From Syncephalastrum monosporum B8922 (Eukaryota > Mucoromycota > Mucoromycetes > Mucorales > Syncephalastraceae): a DNA stretch of 64,000 nt. The notes beneath the pieces were generated by a model that was not told the origin of the DNA, ran no database searches, and saw only the letters and a program-made list of their open reading frames with translations. The stretch lies in assembly GCA_000697355.1 (NCBI GenBank), contig JNEN01001249.1:62001-126000 (forward strand), read 5' to 3'. Within the stretch, counting starts at the first letter, position 1. Every line of letters starts with the position of its first letter. This document shows positions 11,266 through 22,538 of the stretch, piece by piece. The translations under genes and the position numbers were made by a program.

Positions 11266-13379
11266 TTACTTGCCACGCACGGTACGCGACGAGGGTGGTC
11301 GCGTCGTGGTGGTGGAAGTGGCCGGACGGCGGAGCGAAGGAGCGGAGGCCTTGGTTCGGAGGGTGGGTGTCGTTGTACGCGCAGTGGCTGCGGTGGAGAT
11401 GTGCGAGCGCGGTGGCAGGCGGGTGCTGCTCGGTGTGGTCGAGCGAAGCGTGCTCGGTGTGGTGGAACGCAGGGCGCTTGGCGTCGTCGACCGAAGGTGT
11501 GTTGTCGCTTTTGCGGTGGTGGCCGCGGGCGTGGTCGTGCGCGTGCGCTTCAGGGCGGCGATTTCGGCCTGTGCATCCTTGAGCTGCTGCTCCATGGCCT
11601 CACGCGCCTGGGTCTCCTTGACCGAGGCAGCCTTGAGATCGCTCACTTGCTCAAGCACATGGGTCATCATGGACTCGAGCTCGGCGCGCGCCTGCGTCTC
11701 ACGGACGATCCGCTGATGCAGGGGCTTTACCTGGGCTTCGGTTTCGCTCATCTTGCGCTCATAGGCCTCTCGGATGCTCACTTCTTGCTCGATACGGTCA
11801 TAGAGCACTTTTTGTTGCTTGTCGACGAGGAGGGTCATATCCTCCATGGCCTTCTCAAACGCGATCCGCATCGCTGTTTCTTCATTGAGACGGTATTCCA
11901 GGTCGTGGAGGCGGCGCGTCATGGTGTGCATCTGCCGGCGGTGGACGTTGCCACACAGACGGACGAGGCCCATCAACGGATTCCCGAGCGCCTTGCGGGC
12001 TTGGTAACCTCGCCAGACGGCCTGGATCTTGGTCGCGGCTGCGGTGCGCAGCATGTCGCTGTGCATCAGGTGCTGCTGCTCGCCGTTGGAGAGCGGCACA
12101 AAGACCGAGGCGGACTCGATCGGGGGTTCCTTGTCGTCCAACTGGTCGTCATAGCCTTCGTCGCTGCACGCCCAGGTGTGGGTGCTCGAGCAACGCTGGA
12201 TGACGGTGAGCGGCGCTTGGATGTTTTTCTTTGCAAATTTGATCAGCACAACGCTGTCGCTTGCTGTGCTGCCACCGCTGACGCTGTTGGCGTACAGCTC
12301 GGACTCGCTGCGGAACACAGGCAGGCTGTGCGAGCTGTGGCTAGAGGGGGCGCGCGGGTGGGCATCGCCTAATTAGAAAAGAGAGGGTTTAGCGCTTTTG
12401 TTTCCTTTGTAAGAGCATGCGAATGGGCTTACCTTGTTCGAGCCAAGGCGACGGTGAAACGTCTTCTTCCACGACACTGTCCAGCGTGCTTCGGGACGAG
12501 AGCATGGGGCGCTTAGTTCCGTTGCTGCTGGAGGAAGTGCTATTGTAAACAGAGAGGAAGGAGGACGGGGCGACGGCGTCGAGGTCGCCTTGGTGTTGGT
12601 TGGCAACGCGGCACTGAGTCACGGTAGTAGTAGAGTCGCAGGATTGTTCACGGGCACGACTGCTTCCGATGATGGGTGACAGCGGGTGTTTGAGATCCCA
12701 TGTCACTTGCTCTGGAAGCTCGAGAGGGGACAAACGGCCATCCTCTACCAGCTCATCTTCTAATTCTTCTTCCTCCTCTTCGACTATGTCTTCTTCCATA
12801 TCGTCGTCGTCGAACCAGGATTCGAGCTGGCCGGCGGTGTCGGGGAAGGTGGAGTTGAAGAAACGGTCGAGATGGTCGTCGGCATAGGGCCTGGTCAGAG
12901 AAGGAACAGAACTCTTGGAGTGTGCGCTCGTGGGTCGAAAATCTTCCTCGTAGTGCAGTCCGGAGAAGGTGGAGGTGGTCGTAAAGGAGGATTCGTCAAA
13001 GAAGGAGTACGGGTCGCTCGGTCGGTGCGCCAGGGCCTGGAGCCGCGACTTGGGCGGAAACTCGTACTGAGCCATCTCGATCGAAAGATTCTGAGGCACA
13101 TTGATTACTTCCTCGGACTCGTCGTCGTCATAGGTCTATAGATTATTAAAAAAGTCAGTGAATTCACGCGCCATGCAACCTAATTTGCGCTCAAGCCCCG
13201 ACCCAATTGTGTCAGTTACGTTTCGTGTCACCCAGACACTATTTTTTACACTCATTCTCTCCTTGCCACGTTGTTTGCTCTTTATAGATTCTTACCTCCG
13301 TCGCCGGGTTGCCTGCGAACAGGTCCTTTGACATACGATCATCGTGGAAGAGAATCGGTGCCGCATTAAAGTTGTCCAT
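11266..13379 (-). CDS. IQ-motif coiled-coil protein of unknown function
   Basis: Exons 13296-13379, 12433-13135 and 11266-12368 give 629 residues. The N-terminal half is disordered and has a strongly acidic stretch (DDDDMEEDIVEEEEEELEDE, near residue 125). A calmodulin-binding IQ motif, ATKIQAVWRGYQARKAL, lies at about 375. It is followed by roughly 150 residues of predicted coiled coil (from MHTMTRRLHDLEYRLNEE to AQAEIAALKR). The last 90 residues are Thr/Ser/Pro/Arg-rich with short near-repeats of the type LRSTTPS, resembling microtubule-binding or phosphorylated tails. A scaffold acting with calmodulin or myosin light chain at septa or spindle poles is a possibility, not shown. I do not recognise a named orthologue. 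Exon phases are consistent and the start is the first ATG upstream of a good GTAAGA donor. Confidence 0.75.
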
Positions 13380-16300
13380 CATAGTAATTTTCGTTGTTGT
13401 TTGTGTGATGAATATCCTGGATTAAGTACGTGTCTACTACGTGTTGTTCGCCAGACCGGCTGTCGTCTATGTATAATTTTTTTTGGGTAAAGTGTTGGTT
13501 TTTGTTGGTTTTCTTGTTGAAGCGGATGAAAGGAAGATGAAATAAAGCGATGAAAAAGTCGTCTAAAGTTGACGGTGCAAGCCCCGACAAACTAGGTAGA
13601 CAACAAGTGTGGTGTAGAAGGGATAAGTATAGGAAATGAGAGGAATGGGTTGGGTGGGGAGGTTGCGCAGTTCGGATGGGACGAGTTCGCGCCGTTTGTG
13701 CTTTTGTGAAGTCTTTGGTGGAGAAAGGAAAAGAAAGGAAGAGAAACCGGCGCTCGCTACGTCAAATCTGAGTAAATAAGGGCTCTCTAAAGGAAGAACG
13801 TGTTTAGTGTATGAAAAAGGAGAAGCCAGCAAAAGAAGCAAAAGACCGAGGGCCTTTTACTATAGGTCTATTTAAATACCGTTACACCTGGCAGCAGCAG
13901 ATCTTCTGTCCTTTGCCTTTCCAGAGAACAATGCAATTTTTAGCGTTCCCGCCCTTTTGCTCGCTCTTTTTTTTCCCATTGATCACTCGCGATTGGTGCG
14001 TGGTAGGTGGGACAAGGTGCCATGTGAATGAATAAGACAATCAATATAAAAAAAGATGACGCGGATGATGATGTCGAGGAGAAGGGGAAGAGCCAAGGCT
14101 GGAAATAAAATAAAAAGCTTCTCAGCCGGTGATCATCTCTTGTATTGGGATATCATTCACTTCACATTTTATTGTTATTAAGAGCATTTTTAGGGGTGGG
14201 AACCCTGCAGTAGTATAGCATACAAATGAGTGTGTGTGAATGTGCGTCATGTACGTCGATGCATAGAGCGGAATAGCTTTGTGTCTCATTATTATTAGAT
14301 TTGCTAGAAAAGAAAAAATTGACAGCCCAGCCAACAAGAACCGCAGCTACGATCGAGTCGGTTTCCTCGGTGCTCCGACATTTCTTTTGGCCCCCACCCT
14401 CCTTGGCGCTCACGCTTTTCAGCCACAAATATACTTCAGAAGCGGACCCCTATCGCGGGAAGGGGAGATGTGGGGCGATACGAGACAGTCTCTAGATTAT
14501 CACCCTTGGGATCGATCGAATCTTCTGTCGCGTTCATCATGCAAAAAGCTCCTGAGAAAAATAATACCCATTATGCGATCTCGCGACCTTTTTTTTTGTT
14601 GTCTTTTTTTCTTTTTGAAAAATACACCGAAAACTCTGCCCAATACGGTAACATGAGATAACTCACGTCTGACAAGAACCGTGCGACTGGGTCGTCAGTG
14701 AAGTCATTGGAGCAGTGGGTAATCAAATAAAAAAGGCGTCATAGGCACTTTCGTGCTTATAAAATTATTTAGCTTGCCTTCTATTTTACCCCGCGGCATG
14801 TATATTAATGTTAATTATTTAGCCAGTTCCAGTGGATATCGTCATCTGATGGATTGACAACGACTGCCGCAGCTGAGTCATAAGGAGATGTGGAAGCTAT
14901 GCTACATCTTGATCTCTATATCTTACAGGGAAAAAGAATAACAAATATGTCGCCAAAAAATGTTGCTTTCGTGTCTTCACATGTGTGCGCAAGGGCCACC
15001 TGAACAAAACCTTGAAATTGACTGAACTCAAAAAAAGAGAGAAAAAAGCAATCTTTGTTGGAGAAGAAACCTACCAGCATGTGATGCTCCCATCCATTCC
15101 GGATGTTAAAGAGGTAAAAACGTCCTATATCTTAGCTTCTTTTCATCTATGGGCGAAGCCGTGATGAGCACATGGCTGAATGTGAAAAAAAAGAGACGCG
15201 GGTAGCTGCAGGATGCGCACGGTTGTTTCAGCGCCCTCTTCTAAATGCATCAAGTCTGCTGACAAAGATGCCATCCAGGCATTTTGGTAATACGGGCAAG
15301 TGTACCTCTGTTTTTTTTCCTCCCGACGGGAATCTCATTATCGTGGGCTCATGACTTGAAGACCTCCCGTACATGTATCAAAATATAGTGTATGTCTGGC
15401 GCCTATCGCCGTTCGTCATACGCTATCTCGCCGTTTTGTACGCCGCGCGCATCTACATGCAGATACCGTAAAACCAAAAAACAAAAGAAAAGAGAATTGA
15501 GAACATGTTGCAGGCAGCCCGCGCCGCATTGCATAAATGTTTGTAACGTGCACAAATTCTTGAATCCATTGCAAGGGTTCGTATGCACATCTTGCTTGCA
15601 TACGATGATACAGCAATGCAGGATCATTTGCGCGCGCTTTCGTTCGCTCTCACTCGCGATGGCTCAAGTTTCGCACGCATGCCCCGTATCGAGACGGATC
15701 TCAGATAAAAATAAATAAGAAAGATTGAGAATGGCTGCTGTGCTGCCGTGTACCGATACTGCAACGTCATGGAGACCCGGCCCAAGAAAAAGAAAAAGAA
15801 GAGCTGCGGTACATAAGCACGCATCGAATGTACTGCAGACGATTATCCGTCGTATGTAAGTTGCCTCCCCATCACATAAGAGCCAACATAGCACGCTATT
15901 GGACGGTTAATAGCACTTTTAAGCAGCGGCATGATGTCATCCCTTAGATTCCATGAAGGCTAAAAAAGTTTAGAAATTGGGGAGAATTATCGGCAAGGAA
16001 AGAGAGAGAGAGAGTAAAGGAAAGCAAGGAGCAAAAGAAGAGTGGCGCTATAAGCAACAGATAAAAGGATTCAACCGTGGTTATATATGTACGAATAGGC
16101 AAAGACAAACTTGTTCTGTTTGAGTAAAGGGGCCACATGGCAAAGCAACCTTGAGGGCTGCTGGGTCGTAAGCACGGAAGAGAAAACCGATGGATTTGAC
16201 GGCACTTTTATTTTTCCCTCTGGGTTGGGGGGGGGGAACACAACCCAGCTTATATCGTCATGGCATGTTCATTTTGAGCAACCGTCATTGTATTCATCAT

Positions 16301-18002
16301 TCTCGTTCACATAGCTAAACAACTAGTTGTATTTCTCACCGGGGTCTGCAGCGTTGAGGAAAGACTTGGCATATGTAACATTCACATCCCTTGGACCCCT
16401 TTCCCCTCCTAGGTGCTTTCCTGTTACTCTTGTTCCTTTTGACAGTATGAACAGGGCCATATTGTAATGTAGTACCAATAACTTGGGTCCAGTAATGAGG
16501 ATAAGATGGACTTTCCAGGGTACCTCTCTTTTCCAACTTCTTTTCTTCCAGGTTGTGGTATATATAAGTAGACGTCAAGATGGGGAAAAGGCGTCTGTTG
16601 TCATAACATGATGCTTTATAGGGTTATTTGTTTTTCTTTGTTCTTTGAGCTGTGCACAGAGAAGAACAAGGACCGAGCCAACTCAATCTATTTCTGTCCT
16701 CTCGGTTTTGCTTTTTTTAAGGAGACCCTCGCTCACAGACCAGCAAAAAGAATACCCCGACTCACTCGCGCTCATTCTCAAGCGATGCTAACACATTGTG
16801 GTCAGGAATAAAGAAAGCGCAAGTCCTACAGAAATGATGTCGCGATGAAGAAGAATGGAGACAGAATGGAGGCAGAAAAAAAGAGACCTGCATAAATGTA
16901 TACAGACATATCTAAGTATAGTTGCCATACGCCAATTTACTAACAAGCACACAACAGAATAATAATAGCAGTAGTCTTTTTTTTTTATGTATGGACACAA
17001 AATAAGACCCAGGAGGCAGCGCATAGAGAGGGTGGGGGTGCGCAGAGTGTAATAATAATAATAATGTACACTACAAGCACCACCACCAACACCCAACCCC
17101 CCATCCGACAAAGAGCGCCAATCTCGTTCCACAATGTTTCCCGTGTCACTGGGAGAGTAAGAACAACCAGATCGGCCTTGGGGTGCTGCACGAGGCACAC
17201 TCACCTTTACAAGAACAAGCAAATAAATAATAAAGAACGGAAGGACGACCACGCGTTGACGTTGCCCTTTGCTGTCAAACTCTATGCACCATGATTACCA
17301 AGCTTGACGATACTTCTTGCTTCTACACGAGTGGGGGTGGCGCACCAACAGCGGGGATGACGATGCTCGAAAAGAAGACAAATGTCAAAGAACGAAATGA
17401 GAAGATATAGCAGTAATGAGTAAGAGAAACAGAAGGGCTCTAAAGTTGGCGAAACCTAGCACAAGGACTGGGATCCACTTTACCAAGTATAGGTAATCGT
17501 GGTCAACCTTCATATGGAGACACAGAACCATTGTTGGCGGGAAAGTAAACTGAGAGAGAATAGGTGTGAAAAAAAAAGAAAATATTGTTATTACAGAGAG
17601 GGTGAGATCCGCGCGCACGCTCCCCCTTAACCCTACGACCTCGAAGATTTTTTTCTTTTTCTGGCTCATGCAATTCGGCTAGGTTGGGACCAGTCAAGCT
17701 CAACTCTGCCTCTCTCTTTTTCTTTCTGTGTTATTTTTTAACTTCTCCTTTGGGTGATGTGACCCATTGACGACTTGTGATAACCTGCTTTTTTTTTCCT
17801 TTGCACCTTTTTCCTTTTGTTTCCTCTTCTTACCTTCCATAAAGGATCATTTTCTCCACTCCTTATACCGTTTTTATATCGCCGCCTTTCTTTTTATTTT
17901 TCTTCCCTTTATCCTCCCTTCAACGAACCTACACGTCCAGAATAACACTCACATCACACTCACACCAAACACGCGCACCACTAGAAAGAGCAGCGTCGCT
18001 CC
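13380..18002. other. Long gene-poor interval (4.6 kb)
   Basis: No gene could be built with confidence. The left end is the promoter of the minus-strand IQ gene and the right end (pyrimidine-rich, 17,700-18,000) is the leader of the next plus-strand gene. Inside are many short frames without motifs. The best coding-like piece is a plus-strand frame around 14,929-15,111, preceded by a TTACAG acceptor and followed by a GTAAAA donor. It encodes a basic segment including KLTELKKREKKAIFVGEETY. It has no supportable start, stop or neighbouring exon and may be a relic. Confidence 0.4.
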
Positions 18003-19718
18003 ATGTCCAACTTTACTGAGCATCGAGCGGACGAGCTATACCAGGAACTAGAGATCCTCCTCGATACCTTCTGCTCTGATGCACAGCAACGCTTTTGCGT
18101 CGAACATCATGTCGCCAGCCCCGCACAGTTCCAACGAGTGTGCCAGACCATCCTGCAGATCCGGTCCCTCCCGCGGCAAGAGGGGTTGATCCGAAACGCA
18201 AATAGCGAGACGCTGCGTCAGTCGCTTATGCGCACTTGCGCCGAAATGCTCGACTGCTATCAAGCCGTGTGTCACGAACGACGGATTCGTCCTCAGCCAG
18301 AAGGCGCCGCTCAGCATCTCACCGCCGAATGGCAACAGCTCAGCCAGCTCTTTGAGGTCAAAGCCAAAGAACAATCTCAGCTCGCGCAGTTATTTGATAA
18401 CCTAGCCGGCCTGCGTAAGGCATGGAAGAAGCCACGTGAGATCGAGCGTATCATGACATCTGTTCTCGCGACCAACACCCTCCAGCCTGGCGCCTATGTC
18501 GTCGTCGTTGATCGCTATAATTACAACCAGCTCGGCCTCAAACGTGCCGCGGTCGGAACCCGCCAGGTCGTGTTTGAATGCAGTCGACTGGTTAGGAGCG
18601 AGCAGATGGATGTCGTGTCCGGCGTCTGCGACCGCTTTGCATCTGTCTTTGCCCAAAACGCTCAACACAACCTCGCGCAAATCGATGGCCAGATTCGTTT
18701 AGCTCAACCCATCTCACTCGCACGCAAGCTTAAGCAGCTCCAGGACCAAATCATGTATCCAGCTGACCAAGATATGCCGAGCACTGCCCCGGTCGTGGAT
18801 GATGGTGAGGACGAGGATGTGGACGGGGACAATGATGATGATAATATCAGCAGTCTCCATGGTGATATCGGGCAGAGTGGGCTTCGCCCCGCGATCGACG
18901 CGTCAGCCGCTCCTCCCCCTCCTCCGCCACAGTCGTTCCCACCTCCTAGACAGCAGCGACAACAGCAAAGCCAACAACGGCAGATTTCCGCGTCGGGCAT
19001 GGTACGCGACATTCTGCCATTCCGCCTTTCTATCGCCACGAATGCGACGTCACTGCGATATCCATACGAGGAAGAGGAAGAAGGTCTGCAGCACATGGCC
19101 ATGCCGTCCTTTGTTCCCACACCCTGGGAATGGCCTGATCTTCTGAAAGTCCGGAGGCCGTACTACCCACTCTTCTTTGGTCTCATCAAACGCCGACGGC
19201 GATCCAGTCGTGACAACCATGGTACGTTTCGCTATTTACGCAGCCTCTTCTCGGACAAACCGCCCCGGCGATCCGATCCACATACGCAGGAGGAGGACGA
19301 GCAGGAAATCTTATTTGCCACCGTATCTGTGCCGGCCCTGTGCCAACACTTTTGCCGAACTGGGCGGCAGTTTTACGAGGATGTCATGGCGAACGCGAAA
19401 CTTAAGCACAGCCAAGATGGCCATGTGCTCCAGGACATTGGTCGCGATCTTGTCTCTGTCTATGCCGCCATCCAGCTTGAGGCCTCACGCGCCATGATGC
19501 ATCGTATTCTAATCATTCTTCACGATCTCTCTCTCCTTGACTCCTCGACGCCGTCCGTACAACAGCATCAGCACATGGACCATGATAGCTTTTCGTACTC
19601 ATCGCATCCACCTTTGCCAGAGCAAACTGAGCAGCAGCAACAACAACAACATACCCAACACCACAGCAGCAGTCCACCGCAACAACAGCACACTTCACCC
19701 AGCCCCGATAATAGTTGA
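18003..19718 (+). CDS. Intronless 571-residue protein of unknown function
   Basis: A single uninterrupted frame of 571 residues from the first ATG after a pyrimidine-rich leader. Residues 1-250 are predicted mostly helical (for example ELYQELEILLDTFCSDAQQR and LTAEWQQLSQLFEVKAKEQ). An acidic patch follows (VVDDGEDEDVDGDNDDD, about 265-280), then a Pro/Gln stretch. A second folded part at about 335-510 contains PSFVPTPWEWPDLLKVRRPYYPLFFGLIKRRRR. The C-terminus is Gln/His/Ser-rich. I see no known catalytic motif, signal peptide or clear membrane segment. It stands out by having no intron among intron-rich neighbours, which could mean retroposition or simply chance. A cytoplasmic or nuclear scaffold is the most I would guess. 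Codon use looks like that of its neighbours. Confidence 0.75.
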   Translation: MSNFTEHRADELYQELEILLDTFCSDAQQRFCVEHHVASPAQFQRVCQTILQIRSLPRQEGLIRNANSETLRQSLMRTCAEMLDCYQAVCHERRIRPQPEGAAQHLTAEWQQLSQLFEVKAKEQSQLAQLFDNLAGLRKAWKKPREIERIMTSVLATNTLQPGAYVVVVDRYNYNQLGLKRAAVGTRQVVFECSRLVRSEQMDVVSGVCDRFASVFAQNAQHNLAQIDGQIRLAQPISLARKLKQLQDQIMYPADQDMPSTAPVVDDGEDEDVDGDNDDDNISSLHGDIGQSGLRPAIDASAAPPPPPPQSFPPPRQQRQQQSQQRQISASGMVRDILPFRLSIATNATSLRYPYEEEEEGLQHMAMPSFVPTPWEWPDLLKVRRPYYPLFFGLIKRRRRSSRDNHGTFRYLRSLFSDKPPRRSDPHTQEEDEQEILFATVSVPALCQHFCRTGRQFYEDVMANAKLKHSQDGHVLQDIGRDLVSVYAAIQLEASRAMMHRILIILHDLSLLDSSTPSVQQHQHMDHDSFSYSSHPPLPEQTEQQQQQQHTQHHSSSPPQQQHTSPSPDNS

Positions 19719-21518
19719 TTGTCCTTTTACCACCTGTCCCCTCTTTGCTATTTCTCTTTATCTCTTTCACTTGCCATCTATTAGATTGTTTACCCCTTTT
19801 CCTGAAATCATCCCCTATAATCCTTTTCATAACATCCAACAATTATGTACTTTCTACATCTTTTTCTTTTTCTCTCTCCCCCTCTGTTCTTGCTGTGCAA
19901 TACCCCGACTTAACATTGACCTCCTCTTTTAAAGATGTGTTCAACCGAGACTAAAACCAAAGAAAAAACGATTTCAACCATCTTGTCTATATCCCAATGT
20001 CTACTTGAATAGACTCTATCTATTTTGCCAAGCACAAAAGGAGCAAACCCTATGTCACCACGATCTAGCCCCTTTCTTTTCGGCTGCTGTATCATATGCT
20101 GTGGATAACTTTGGCCGAGTATGGCACGCTCCTTGAGTGCATAAAGAGTAAGTGACTATGTACTGCGTCGTGCTGGGATGCACTGCATGACTTACTTTTT
20201 TTCTCCCGTACCTGCATGATCCACATTGCCCTAAAATCGATTGACATAAAGAAAAACGATGATGCCGATAGACAACAGTGCATCCTTTTCTTATTTGATT
20301 CGCGTTGCGTTGGCCCATCCATATAACGTACCTCGTACGTCAAGGGTTCCCCCTGGAAACGTATCTATTTCTTACAAAGTGTTACGAAACGGACTTGTTA
20401 CTTCTGTGTACAAAATAACCACGCTGGCCATGTCATTGAATGGTCCGCGGCGTCCACCCCCCATATTCCGGCGGGGTGTGTTTTCTTTCTGTTCTAGACA
20501 GTTGGGGGAACTGATTGAGGTCCGGGAAAGGGGAGAAAGTGGAAGCTGGTTCCTGCATTGTGCCACCACGTTCTCACCTCACCTCGAGTTGACAGCCTCA
20601 TGTGACACCTCAAGGTTGTTCTTATGCTCTTATAACCTAAAACATGGAAGAAACAGCCCACCACTCTACCAAAAAGTAAAAAAAAAAAAAAATTTAAAAC
20701 ATTAAAAAACTAAGGACCTCCCGTCGAAACTGTTCAACCAGGCTGCGTTATTTAGATAAGTTTGATAAGCGGGTGGATAATGCCTTCTCCAGAGTAAAGT
20801 TTGTGATTATGTACTCGCCTCGTAGGTCACTGGCTTTCGGGCGTTGACCGACGCACAGGAACGACCGAAACAGGATTTCGTCGTTTGGCATCGTTTTGGG
20901 AATGGTCTGCCTTGAGAATTCCCCGGGCTCGCTGATTTCCCCCTGCCAGCTTTTTTTTTTTTTTTGTATCTCTCTCTCTTTCTTTTCGGACCCGACTTTC
21001 TCTTCCTTTACTTTTACATTTCTCTCCACTTTCTGTTCTCCACACGCACATCACACAAGATCTTAATGAAAGTCGCCTTGGAGCCGGCCAATCCACGCGA
21101 TATTTGAGAAGAAAAAAGGAAAAAAAATAAGGGACCCATTCGCACACCGATCGATACATGTGTATGAAATACTCATTGTTATGGCTACTGTGTATGTCTC
21201 AGACGGAAAAGCAAAAAAATACTTGCCAATAATAAAAAGGGACTGCCACACCTCTGTTTCCGTGTCTCTATATGTAAAAAAAATATCATCATAGAGATAC
21301 CATTGCAGGCGATGTGAATAGGATTCAAAAGAGCGCGTATCCAATCAGCTGCAATGGGCGGGGCGCCTTGGTCGCTTATGGCAACTTCTTTTCGCGAAAA
21401 GTTGACTCGGTGAAAAAGATGAAAAAAACACAAAAATCGCTGTTGGGTGGGGGCCCCGTCGGTTTGTTTATCCTTCTTCCCTTCTCTCTCTTCATCTCTT
21501 TTGACTCCATCGTTCGTC
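19719..21518. other. Interval between the 571-residue gene and GCV3
   Basis: About 1.8 kb. The left part is the 3' flank of the upstream gene. The right 60 bases (CTCTTCATCTCTTTTGACTCC) are the leader of the H-protein gene. A minus-strand frame at 19,910-20,095 could be joined to a short upstream exon near 20,216-20,251, but it crosses the 3' flank of the plus gene and shows no family likeness, so I do not call it. Confidence 0.45.
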
Positions 21519-22313
21519 ATGGCCCTCAGACAATTCACTGCTCGCGTCGTCCGTCCCTACGCGCCCGTCCTGCGCAAGTCCGCCACCCTGTCCGCCTTCC
21601 GCACCTATGCGAGTAAGTAGGCTACTCTTGTGCCAAGAGGTCAAGCTGATCGATTGATCTCACTCTGTATGCTATGTCATAGCCAAGTACTACACCGTGG
21701 AGCACGAGTGGATCTCGGTCGAGGATGATGTCGGTACTCTTGGTGTCACCAACTATGCTCAGCAGGTAAATCTATTACTTCCTGGTCCGTATTATGCCCT
21801 CATCTCTGACTTGTATATCCGGTATAGAGCCTGGGTGATGTCGTCTTTGTTGAGACGCCCGCTGTGAACCAGACCGTTGAGGTGAACTGTAAGTATAAGA
21901 GACAGAAAATGAGAGAGCAAGAGGGAAAAAAAAAGAGAGAGAGAGGGAGAAAGGTGCCGCCCGTGCGTCTTCTGGTCTTGATTTTTCTGACATATGCTAT
22001 CTATTTTTATAGCCCAGGTCGGTACTGTCGAGTCCGTCAAGGCTGTCTCTGACATTTACTCGCCCGTGAGCGGTGAGGTCGTTGATGTCAACGAGAAGCT
22101 CGCTGACGAGCCTTCGCTCATCAACACGAGCCCCGAGCAGGATGGTATGTTACTGACGCGTTCTTATTACATCTTGTCTAACGCGTCATCGTTCATTCTT
22201 TAAATGAACTAGGCTGGCTCGCCAAGATCAAGCTCTCCAACAAGGAGCAGCTGGATAGCCTGCTGGACGAGGCTGCCTACAAGGCCCACTGCGAGGGTGA
22301 GGAGGACCATTAA
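21519..22313 (+). CDS. GCV3: Glycine cleavage system H protein
   Basis: Exons 21519-21612, 21683-21765, 21828-21888, 22013-22144 and 22213-22313 give 156 residues. The first 30 residues are rich in Arg, Ala and Ser and lack acids ([20 protein letters not shown]), a mitochondrial presequence. The mature chain has [34 protein letters not shown] and the lipoyl-lysine site [18 protein letters not shown], with the modified Lys at about 89. The C-terminal [10 protein letters not shown] completes the lipoyl-type barrel. In the mitochondrial matrix the lipoyl arm carries the aminomethyl group from P protein to T protein and is reoxidised by L protein; H protein also takes part in lipoate transfer. 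Length matches the family. The downstream calpain gene starts only 226 bases after the stop, so its leader is short. Confidence 0.95.
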
Positions 22314-22538
22314 ACATCGATGAAGACTCTGAAGACTCGAAAGTCGTGCCCGCTTTTTGCATCTGAGTTTATATATCAAACCTTCTTCTTTCTGCTTTCT
22401 CCCATTTTGTACGCAACTTTCACTTTTTCTTTTCTTTTCTTTTCTTCCTACCATCACACGCTCTCTCGCTTCTACTTCTTTTTTTTTGCACTCCTCTTTT
22501 CCATTCAAACAATAAGCACAGCACGCGTTTATGCGTAC

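Noticed and set aside
11245..12372. Plus-strand frame of 375 codons opposite the IQ-motif gene
   Set aside because: Antisense shadow; composition is Arg/Gly/Ala-rich without motifs, while the minus frame has an IQ motif and coiled coil.
16336..16578. 80-residue minus-strand frame
   Set aside because: No motif or splice context; it lies in a gene-poor stretch where frames of this size occur by chance.
19910..20251. Minus-strand two-exon small gene
   Set aside because: It overlaps the 3' flank of the plus-strand gene, has no family likeness and weak splice sites.
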